Assembly: GCF_017168235.1 (NCBI RefSeq)
Contig: NZ_JABFAO010000004.1
Span: 1,137,878-1,187,196 of the forward strand
Origin: Rhodococcus sp. KRD197
GTDB lineage: Bacteria > Actinomycetota > Actinomycetes > Mycobacteriales > Mycobacteriaceae
Direction: 5' to 3'
DNA length: 49,319 bases
Of this stretch, positions 42,731 to 49,319 are shown piece after piece. A program made the translations under genes and the position numbers. Within the stretch, counting starts at the first letter, position 1, and every line of letters begins with the position of its first letter. The notes under the pieces are model-generated. The model saw only the letters and a list, made by a program, of their open reading frames with translations, was not told where the DNA came from and searched no databases.

Positions 42731-43909
42731 TCAAATGGGCTCGTTAGACAGGTTGTCGTAGGACTTGGACTGGGGCTTGAGTTTCGGGGATCGACTATCG
42801 CTGATTGATGAAAGCAGACGAAGGTGTGACGGCGATACGGTGTAGCGCGCGTGAGTTGCTTCGGTCGCGAGATCCAGGGCGTACATATACGCGACGTAAC
42901 CCCAGTACAGCGCCTCGGGTTGTTCCTGGCGTCGGTGCACACGGCGCGCCAATTCCCATGTCAAGTCTTGGAGAGTCCAAGCCGTCTCCACTTGGATGAT
43001 GTACGGATCGAGTGGACCAGTCGTCAAGAGCGATTCGCTCTCGGGATGGCGCACCATGTTTCTCACCGACGACAGTCTGACGCCGTGAGAGTCTTGTGCC
43101 GCAGTGATGTAGGTGAGGTGACGTTGCTTATCCATGACTCGTTTTTCGATGTCGTTGAAGGTCACACGCTTTTGCTTGAGTCGTTCGCTCGCCCACCCGT
43201 ACGGTCTAATGAGACTTGAGCCGTACTTCGTTTCGAGCCTTGCTGCTTCGTGTTCGACTGCCGTTCTGCGCGCTCGCTCCGCTTTGCTAAAACGCGCGTC
43301 CCGCATCAAATGATTAGTGTCGCCATTGCGTATCCTTAGGTACTGTTCGACTATGTGACTGTGCTTGTAGCGTTCCGCAACCATGTTGGGCGACTTCGCG
43401 ATAAAGAGTGCCGTTACGGTTATCTCGTAGAGGGTTCTCCATCGTGCGGTAGCGCCGGTAGGTAGTCCAGCGGAAATGAGGGTTACTACTTCCTCTGCAA
43501 CGATAAGTGCTTGACTGTGGAGTTCGCAAAGGATATCAAGTTTAGCGTTCGATCTCGTGCTGACCCGCCAGTTTGTAGCGCTCTCCGTATTAATATGTTC
43601 TGCAACTGTCAGGTAACCGTAGAAATTCCTTTCGTAGGGTGTTACGTATTTGTCTAGGTCATCCTGAAGTGCTTTTCTTGCTTTAATTCGATTGCGGCCC
43701 AAATCGTAACCTAGCTCCTCGTTCCGGTATTCGAGAGTCTCACCGAATTCGCTAACTTCCCTCATGATTTCTTTTGGATTCCATGAGCTTGACCGGCTAC
43801 TCGCTGAAATGCTTGACCTGATACTTCTGCGTAACCGTCGCAGCAGCAAGTGGTTTTGTTGCATTGCGTCGTCGACTAAGCTCGAGTTGGCCTCAGCTGA
43901 GGTTGTCAT
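42731..43909 (-). CDS. DUF5677-like protein
   Basis: 392 aa from the ATG at 43909. The central part (NAKLDILCELHSQALIVAEE then LISAGLPTGATARWRTLYEI and TALFIAKSPNMVAERY) matches what I recall of DUF5677 proteins, an all-helical family common in mobile islands. RNMVRHPESE near residue 285 has the R-x4-H spacing of HEPN nucleases, but its position is not typical, so this is only a hint. The N-terminus is basic and Ser-rich (RRLRRSIRSSISASSRSSSW). Its codon use is less GC-biased than neighbours, suggesting recent transfer. Convergent with abiEii. Confidence 0.65.
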   Translation of the reverse strand: MTTSAEANSSLVDDAMQQNHLLLRRLRRSIRSSISASSRSSSWNPKEIMREVSEFGETLEYRNEELGYDLGRNRIKARKALQDDLDKYVTPYERNFYGYLTVAEHINTESATNWRVSTRSNAKLDILCELHSQALIVAEEVVTLISAGLPTGATARWRTLYEITVTALFIAKSPNMVAERYKHSHIVEQYLRIRNGDTNHLMRDARFSKAERARRTAVEHEAARLETKYGSSLIRPYGWASERLKQKRVTFNDIEKRVMDKQRHLTYITAAQDSHGVRLSSVRNMVRHPESESLLTTGPLDPYIIQVETAWTLQDLTWELARRVHRRQEQPEALYWGYVAYMYALDLATEATHARYTVSPSHLRLLSSISDSRSPKLKPQSKSYDNLSNEPI

Positions 43910-44114
43910 GTGGTCCTATCTCTGGGATTCTTGCTCAGGTGATTAACTCGACACGCAATGGGACACGGCGATATGCTGCCTGGCAATCGACTGCGAGGCG
44001 GAGGTTCGCTGCAAGCTCGATTCCGTGCAAATTCAGTAGAAAATTATAACTGCGAGAGTTCGTAGAATTATCATAGAATGGATTTTCAATCGACTCGAAC
44101 GAACCGCAGGCTTT

Positions 44115-45035
44115 TTAGTCGTTGCCATATTCGGGTTCGAGATGTGCAATGTAGTCTTCCGTTCCGTCGACGGCAAAGGTCGAATCTATTCCGGCCGTCT
44201 CTAGGAGTTCAGGCCGATCGAGAACGAGGCGGCAGTTCGAGCAGCTGAAGTACTCCGAATAAATCGTCAGCTCAACCGTGGTATCCCAGTCGTGTTCGTC
44301 AACTTGGTGATGCTCTAAGGATCGATCTTCAACATCGTCGCCCTCGATCGTCCCTGTCTTACCGCAAGCGGGGCAGTGGGCATTCTCGGTGTACCGGAGA
44401 CCGGCGGTTTGCGAGATGCCGGGAGACCATTGCTTGGCGATTTTGGCGGGCAAGGACCCGGCGTGGTGCTGTTTAAGTCGAGTTCGAGCTTGCTCTATGA
44501 GCATTTCGGTGCGGTGCTCGATATTTTTTCGATTCTGATCCAAGTGATGCTCGACGATATTTTCCCGGTCGCCGCCGACAAGGTCTGCGATATCTCGATC
44601 GATAGCGCCATTGAGGATGACGGCCTGCCTCCAGAACAGGGGCCACCAGCCATCCTCGGGGATATTGGTGAAACCAGGGGTCGCGCCGTGAAGGTACTCG
44701 TTACGCGCATTGCAAAGCTTGGCTGCTTCGTCTGAACTGAACGGTCGGAAGGCGCGTTGGCAACGGGTGAAGACGGTTTTTGCGCGGACGGAGACGAACT
44801 GCGCTTCACCTTCGAGCAACCCCGTCGCGATCAGTAAGTTTGTACCTTCCTCTGTGGGCTCGGCAATCAGCACTGGCGAGGTGCGCGAAAGAGCGGCCTT
44901 GCCTAAAAGCTCAAGCGCCAAAGTTGCCCAAAGGGCACGTTCGTCGAACGGGCGTACGTCTTGTTCGTCCATGGCGCGGTTGAGAAACATTTTTGCCTTG
45001 AGCCAGAGTGCATCGTGGTCATACGGAGCTGTCAT
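44115..45035 (-). CDS. HEPN-like protein with C-terminal zinc ribbon
   Basis: 306 aa from the ATG at 45035, overlapping the upstream stop as ATGA. The N-terminal helical part (DERALWATLALELLGKAALS ... CNARNEYLHG) carries Arg111-x4-His116, the catalytic spacing of HEPN RNases. A central helical region is followed by a four-Cys zinc ribbon: CPAC (Cys221, Cys224) and CSNC (Cys265, Cys268). HEPN plus zinc ribbon suggests an RNA-targeting toxin or antiviral nuclease. It is coupled to the oxygenase-like gene upstream. No named family is recognised; the HEPN call rests on motif and helical context. Confidence 0.6.
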   Translation of the reverse strand: MTAPYDHDALWLKAKMFLNRAMDEQDVRPFDERALWATLALELLGKAALSRTSPVLIAEPTEEGTNLLIATGLLEGEAQFVSVRAKTVFTRCQRAFRPFSSDEAAKLCNARNEYLHGATPGFTNIPEDGWWPLFWRQAVILNGAIDRDIADLVGGDRENIVEHHLDQNRKNIEHRTEMLIEQARTRLKQHHAGSLPAKIAKQWSPGISQTAGLRYTENAHCPACGKTGTIEGDDVEDRSLEHHQVDEHDWDTTVELTIYSEYFSCSNCRLVLDRPELLETAGIDSTFAVDGTEDYIAHLEPEYGND

Positions 45036-45838
45036 GCCCGCACCACCGGAGCCGGTTGCAATCGCAGGGCCTTGGGCATACGTCCAACTTTGAGGCCTGC
45101 CCGCAGCATCTCGCGGCCCGGTTCGCCGGACGTGTCGCCACGGCAATGCAATACGTTGCTGTTGTCGATGACAAGGACGCGGCCAGGCGTGTCCCATTGA
45201 AAAGGGATGCTCTCAGCGCGCCTGGAGTTGAGGTACTCGGATGCGCGTGAAGCACGGCCGTCCGCCGGCGACATGCAACCCGGGTCGTACCTCAATTGGG
45301 CCGGCGTGATCGTCAACGATGGAGCGAGAAAACACGAGTTGCCAGCACGGACGGTGAACAACCCATTACGAAGGTCCTCGACGGGCCGATTATCGCTGTC
45401 ATGCGAACGAAACCGCCACAAGAAGGTAGGGACACCGCTGCCTTGCGGACAGGACAGGACTATGTAGTCCGGAGGAGCAACATGATGCGCACCGTCCGTA
45501 TGGAGGGGCTGCTCGCCTAGGCCGACGAGCGCGCTCAGTGATCGTTGGTGCGCCTCATCGGCGTCGGTAGGTCGGAGTAAGTCGACGACCGGGCCCGAGT
45601 CCCTGTTGCTCACAGGCCAAAGAGTCGGCTTTGCATGCCGCAATAGGACGTCGAACGAGACTGCATCAGTGGTGGCCCATCCGTTCTGCTGAGCTAGTCG
45701 AATCAGGGTTATCAAGTCGTTCGCCACTCCCGACCTCCCGTGCCAATTGGGAACGCTGGCGTGCAGTACACCATATCGATGGCTAAAACGACGGTTGGGG
45801 ATGAATGAGGTCGTCAAGCAACCCAATGCCGCCTGCAT
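45032..45838 (-). CDS. Fe(II)/2-oxoglutarate-dependent oxygenase-like protein (TauD/TfdA type)
   Basis: 268 aa if started at the ATG at 45838; the frame is open to 45898, but residues beyond 45873 come from IS21. The facial triad is visible: LHTDGAHH (His-x-Asp) and the distal His in VLVIDNSNVLHCRG, followed by REMLRAGLKV with the Arg expected to bind 2-oxoglutarate. The N-terminal 100 residues have RYGVLHASVPNWHGRSGV. Members of this fold hydroxylate small molecules, RNA or proteins. Its stop overlaps the HEPN/Zn-ribbon start. IS21 copy 2 lies 35 bp upstream and probably cuts the original promoter link. Confidence 0.7.
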   Translation of the reverse strand: MQAALGCLTTSFIPNRRFSHRYGVLHASVPNWHGRSGVANDLITLIRLAQQNGWATTDAVSFDVLLRHAKPTLWPVSNRDSGPVVDLLRPTDADEAHQRSLSALVGLGEQPLHTDGAHHVAPPDYIVLSCPQGSGVPTFLWRFRSHDSDNRPVEDLRNGLFTVRAGNSCFLAPSLTITPAQLRYDPGCMSPADGRASRASEYLNSRRAESIPFQWDTPGRVLVIDNSNVLHCRGDTSGEPGREMLRAGLKVGRMPKALRLQPAPVVRA

Positions 45839-45934
45839 CGACAGCCAAACGCGCACCCACGACGCGCGAGGCTGACGGCGCTCATCGAAAGTGCTCAACT
45901 TCGGTCAGCGAAAGTGCTCACCCGGTAGCGGTGA

Positions 45935-46777
45935 TCACTGTAGCGGTTGACGGGTCCCGGTGACGGCTTTGCGGAGCTTCTCCGAACGTGCGTTGTGGTC
46001 GCGGAGCCGGTAGGAATCACCGGACATGTCGAGGACTACCGATCGATGCAGGAGACGGTCGAGCATGGCTGCTGCAACGGTGTCGTCACTGAGAACCGTT
46101 CCCCACGAACCGACACCACGATTGCTCGTGATCACGATCGATGTCTTCATATATCGTTGCGAGACAACCTGAAACAACGCCGACGCCGCCTCTCCCGGCA
46201 ACGGTAGATACCCGAGTTCATCGATCACCAGCAGTGTCGGCCCGGCATAGAACCGCATCGTCGTCGCCCACCTGCCTTCGATCGCGGCCCGGTGACACCG
46301 CGCAGCTAGATCGGCAGCGGTGGTGAAGTACGTCCGATACCCGGCATGCGCAGCCGCCCTCGCGAGCCCGACCGACAGATGCGTTTTCCCGACACCGGGC
46401 GGTCCGATGAGCAGCACATTCGTCGCCGTCTCCAAGTATCGGCAGGTCGTGAGCTCGTCGATGAGCTTGCGGTCGACACCGGCTGCGGCGTCGTAGTCGA
46501 AGTCCTCCAGAGACGCCGGCGTCGGCAGGCACGCGAACCGCAGTCGCCCGGTCAACCGGCGTGCCTCGGTCGCGTCGACCTCGATCGAGAGCAACCGATC
46601 CAACGCCGCCGTCATCGACAGCTCCTCGGCCGCAGCTTGGTCAAGAACCGAGGGCAACGCTTCGGCGGCGTCGTGAAGTTTCAGGACCGCGAGGTGGCCG
46701 CGCAGGCGCTGATAGAGACTGGCAACCTCGGCCGTGTTCGGTGCCGGCATCCGGTCGCTCGTCTTCATGTCGGCCAT
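45935..46777 (-). CDS. istB: IS21-family helper ATPase IstB, copy 2
   Basis: 280 aa from the ATG at 46777, overlapping the istA stop as TGATG. Same AAA+ motifs as copy 1 (GPPGVGKTH, LLVIDELGYLPL, VITSNRGVGSWG). From about residue 130 on it differs from copy 1 at very few positions; the first 130 residues differ more (KLHDAAEALPSVLDQAAAEE against KLADAAEALPSVLDQAAAED). It appears functional and could act with an istA product made elsewhere. Confidence 0.95.
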   Translation of the reverse strand: MADMKTSDRMPAPNTAEVASLYQRLRGHLAVLKLHDAAEALPSVLDQAAAEELSMTAALDRLLSIEVDATEARRLTGRLRFACLPTPASLEDFDYDAAAGVDRKLIDELTTCRYLETATNVLLIGPPGVGKTHLSVGLARAAAHAGYRTYFTTAADLAARCHRAAIEGRWATTMRFYAGPTLLVIDELGYLPLPGEAASALFQVVSQRYMKTSIVITSNRGVGSWGTVLSDDTVAAAMLDRLLHRSVVLDMSGDSYRLRDHNARSEKLRKAVTGTRQPLQ

Positions 46778-48165
46778 CAGAGGGTGTTCCTTCCGTGTGC
46801 AGCCCGTTCGTAGACCGACAGGTCGTAGATGACCGCCCCAGTCTCAGTGGATTCGGTTGCGTGACTGCCGATTGCGGTCTGAACGTCTTGGGCGGACGGT
46901 GTTGATTCGGTCGATGTTCGGAGTTTCTCTGCGGCAGCGAGGGCGTCGGGTCCGGGTGGGATGCGTTCTTTGCGGCGGTGCGGGCGGCCGGTGTTCGCAC
47001 CGGACATCGCTACTTGTTCGAGGGCGTAGATGTGGCCGTGGTCGCGGCCATCGCCCCGGTTCCGTCGGCTGCGAGGTGGTGTCGGGCGATGGTGATGCCG
47101 GAGGCGGTGACGATGTCGATGACATCGGCGCCCAGAACGTGCGTCACGGTCACTGCAGCACAGTCGAGTTCGGGTGGGACCGAATACCGGTTACCGCGAT
47201 AGGAGACCAACGCTTGGCGGGAGGCGATCCGGTCGGTGGTCAGGATCGCCGGATACGCAGTAGCCGGCATCGGATGCAGCCCTTCGGTGGTGGCGATCGT
47301 CGCCACCGACGCCTTCCCGTCTTTCGTGGGTCGCAGCCGGGTGTCGCCGCGCAGACTGCAGAACCGGTCGAGGCTCGCTTGCGCTTGCTCGACGGTCAGA
47401 TCGTCCGAGAGTGTTCGCCACCACCGCTGTGCGGCAGTGTGATTAGACCTCTCCACCGCGCCTTTGCGGTTGCCGCGACGTGGTGGACAGATCGCGACGG
47501 AGACACCGTAGTGTTTCGCGACGCCGGCGAAGCTGGCCGTGACCCGGCCCGACTCCGGGTGGCAAACCGTCGCCATCCGATCGAACCGCCACACGCGGCT
47601 GACTCCGCCGAGTCCTCGGCAGATGCGGTCGAGTCCGTCGACGACATGCGGCTGCGTCATGTTCGGGGCGAGGACCCCGCGCCATTTGCCCGAGCAGGCC
47701 AACGTTCCGACGAACAGATGTGCCATCGAACCCCACCCCCAGGAGGCGGGCGGGTTGGGTAGTTCGACCCAATCCCACTGGGTCTCTTCACCGGGCGGGT
47801 GTTCGATCACCGCGTTGGGTCTTTCGGTTGCGGCGAGGCAGGCTTGGCAGATCGGGCGGAGTTTCAGCTCGCGGATCTTGCGGTGCAACGTTTGATACGA
47901 CATCACATATCGGAGGTCTTCGAGCTCGTCGCACAAGGTACGGACCCACAGGTGCGGGTCGTCGATCAGGCGTGCGGTGACGTAGGCCAGGAACACCTCG
48001 AAGGGGTCCGGTGTGCTGCGTTTGCGCACTCCAGGGGGTGGTGGTCCCGTTGAGGTAGGACCGTATGGTCTTGCGGTCGCGGCCGGTATGGCGCGCGATG
48101 TCGGCGATCTTCCAGCCTCGTTGGTGCAGGGCGTGTATTTCCACGTCTTCCTCCCGTGTAAGCAT
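46777..48165 (-). pseudogene. istA: IS21-family transposase IstA, copy 2, two frameshifts
   Basis: Start at the ATG at 48165 (MLTREEDVEIHALHQRGWKI). An extra T near 48037 (CCCCC-T-GGAGTG) breaks the frame after TTTP, shown by copy 1 reading TTTPGMRKK. The main frame then runs through HPPGEETQWDWVELPNPPAS and KGAVERSNHTAAQRWWRTL. One base is missing near 47056, after DGTGAM, and the rest (ALEQVAMSGANTGRPHRRKE to the stop at 46777) is in another frame. The positions differ from the copy 1 shifts, so each copy decayed separately, or the assembly has indel errors. Confidence 0.87.
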
Positions 48166-48366
48166 GAGGAGCGGGTCTCCTTCGGGTAGCTGGTGTGTGG
48201 TCAGAGACCACCAGCATCCGGGGAGACCCGCCCTCGTTGGCGGTGCCACACGGGTGGGGAATTTCAGTGAGAGTCAATGGGGAGTTTCGATGAGCGCCGT
48301 CACGAGATAATCGGCAGGCACGATTCGGCGATATCCGACAGTAATTCGTCTGGCTCGTAGCGGGCG

Positions 48367-49140
48367 TCAGCTGTCCAGCGCGGCGAAATAGTGATTGAAC
48401 ACGATATTGGCGGTGGTAGTGGAGAAGGACAATTGCGCAACCACGTGGGCGACGACACCGTCGGTGTTGATCCACCCGTAGCCGTGCGCGGCACCGCTAG
48501 TGGTGTTGAACAGATGGTCGACCATGATCTGCGCATAGTCCGGGTCGTGCCCTGTTGCGGTGATGACGCCAGGTAGAACGACGGTCTTCAGGTTGTCTAG
48601 CAGGGTGCTTTCGTTGAGCTGGCCAGACGTCTTGTGTGGAGGGTCGTAGGCGGCGAGCGATCGGACGGTGCTGCCGGGGGGTGGGCACATCCCTGGCATG
48701 AGACGCCGCGCAGCGGGTGAGTCGATCTGCTTGACGAATTTGCGTGCTGATTTGCTTTCAAGCTGGTAGAGCGAGCCCATGCGCTGAGCGGCGGTGGAGA
48801 GGTCGGTGTCGGAAACGACGTAAGCCAGGTGCGAGGCCCCGAGGAGCGATGTGCGAATGGCGGACATCAGTGTGGTCACCGGGATCGAGTGCCCGCCAAA
48901 TTTTTCGAGCGTAAGGGTGACGAACTGCAGGTTGTGCACGGCGTGTTCGAGAGCATTCCTCAGCAGCAGCGACGGTGTGGGGTCTGAGCCCGCGTATTGA
49001 ATATCTAGTTCGGCCACAAGCGATCCTGGTGTCGCTGACCTTGAGTGCAAAAGGTCGGCTTGCATGCCGTCGATGAGCGCGGCGCATCGTCCGTACTCTT
49101 TGCCGTCTTCGGGCCCATGTGTGAAGTAGGTGTCGAACAC
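48367..49140 (-). CDS. HEPN-like hypothetical protein
   Basis: 257 aa from the ATG at 49140. Mostly helical. LLLRNALEHAVHNLQFV contains Arg61-x4-His66, the HEPN catalytic spacing, and NTTSGAAHGYGWIN near the end resembles the conserved S/G-x-x-AHG segment of HEPN-like and DUF5677-like proteins. Full family assignment is not possible by eye. On the minus strand it lies upstream of the oxygenase and HEPN/Zn-ribbon genes. If IS21 copy 2 were removed, its stop would be only about 95 bp from the oxygenase start, so the three may once have formed one operon. Confidence 0.55.
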   Translation of the reverse strand: MFDTYFTHGPEDGKEYGRCAALIDGMQADLLHSRSATPGSLVAELDIQYAGSDPTPSLLLRNALEHAVHNLQFVTLTLEKFGGHSIPVTTLMSAIRTSLLGASHLAYVVSDTDLSTAAQRMGSLYQLESKSARKFVKQIDSPAARRLMPGMCPPPGSTVRSLAAYDPPHKTSGQLNESTLLDNLKTVVLPGVITATGHDPDYAQIMVDHLFNTTSGAAHGYGWINTDGVVAHVVAQLSFSTTTANIVFNHYFAALDS

Positions 49141-49244
49141 ACTCCCGACCCTAGCGAGTGAGCGAGCCTTTGAGCTGCCGTTCGGGTCAGCTTGATCCGT
49201 CCCGGTGTTTCCGGAGGGTTCGTCTCAGGGAAAGATGAAACCTC

Positions 49245-49319
49245 ATGGCAGCAGGATCGAAGCGGTACTCGGCGGAGTTGAAGAAGGATGCCATCGATAT
49301 GGTGGCCCGGTTGGTGGCG
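49245..49319 (+). CDS. IS3-type transposase OrfA, N-terminal fragment (runs off the window)
   Basis: ATG at 49245 opens MAAGSKRYSAELKKDAIDMV followed by ARLVA to the window edge. The pattern KRYSAELKxDAIxMV is the start of the helix-turn-helix of IS3/IS911-type OrfA proteins. Upstream, tgatccgtcccggtg (from about 49193) may be the IS end, but the partner end is outside the window. Confidence 0.75.
   Translation, partial: MAAGSKRYSAELKKDAIDMVARLVA

Larger units (their letters stand above)
45873..48302 (-). mobile_element. IS21-family insertion sequence, copy 2 (2430 bp)
   Basis: TGACGGCGCTCA at 45873 and its reverse complement ending at 48302 match the ends of copy 1, including the two internal cgaaagtgctca repeats. 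A cgag sequence flanks the element (45867-45870 and 48303-48306) if 2 extra bases (gc) are allowed at the left, so the target duplication is less clear than for copy 1. istB is intact; istA is frameshifted. Orientation is the same as copy 1, so the two copies could recombine and delete the 31 kb between them. Confidence 0.9.

Noticed and set aside
1..49319. CRISPR arrays, rRNA genes and riboswitches
   Set aside because: No regularly spaced repeats, rRNA-like sequence or recognisable riboswitch core was seen on either strand.

Overview
The window is high-GC DNA with the gene content of a mycolic-acid actinobacterium, most likely Rhodococcus or a close relative. The signs are a partial DUF222/13E12-type HNH protein, a CmtR-like metal sensor, a DIP1984-family protein, a cutinase-family protein and GTG/TTG starts with 1-4 nt gene overlaps. 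It reads as accessory DNA: two IS21-family copies, the start of an IS3-type transposase, a tyrosine recombinase, a truncated conjugation-like gene block and many broken genes.

Layout. 1-12.7 kb is ordinary-looking: an acetyltransferase, a deleted peptidase E, an SRPBCC protein, AraC and LysR regulators, a LysR-SDR divergon with a 10-bp dyad, a glutaminase-STAS protein, a cmtR/cation-efflux pair and several hypotheticals. 12.2-14.9 kb holds an ankyrin-protein relic and a multiply frameshifted phage tail-spike relic. 14.9-17.3 kb is IS21 copy 1. 17.3-24.8 kb is a surface-polysaccharide region: O-antigen ligase, UDP-glucose dehydrogenase, undecaprenyl-phosphate sugar transferase, glycosyltransferase, then a gmd gene cut off after about 86 codons. 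At that cut (about 24,832) a ten-gene, tightly coupled conjugation/secretion-like operon begins on the opposite strand (24.8-33.3 kb). It encodes a TrbL/VirB6-like protein, lipoprotein-like and VirB8-like proteins, two tandem degenerate P-loop ATPases, a cutinase and a glycine-zipper secreted protein.

33.3-36.8 kb holds structured intergenic DNA, an XRE regulator flanked by 14-bp direct repeats, a PAS-like protein and an SDR. 37.2-49.3 kb is a defence-island-like stretch: integrase, a two-gene CBASS operon (CD-NTase plus Cap15-like effector), a tRNA-Thr-like sequence with a terminator, an AbiEi/AbiEii pair whose toxin has an in-frame amber stop, a DUF5677-like protein, an Fe(II)/2-oxoglutarate-oxygenase-like gene overlapping a HEPN/zinc-ribbon gene, IS21 copy 2, and another HEPN-like gene on the far side of the IS.

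The strongest candidates for undescribed biology are (i) the oxygenase + HEPN/Zn-ribbon operon, with a third HEPN-like gene upstream now separated by IS21, and (ii) a duplicated 51-52-codon small gene (289-444 and 19548-19706). Its reading frame is conserved between copies, and an identical 8-bp dyad overlaps each GTG start. All calls come from reading the sequence without database searches.
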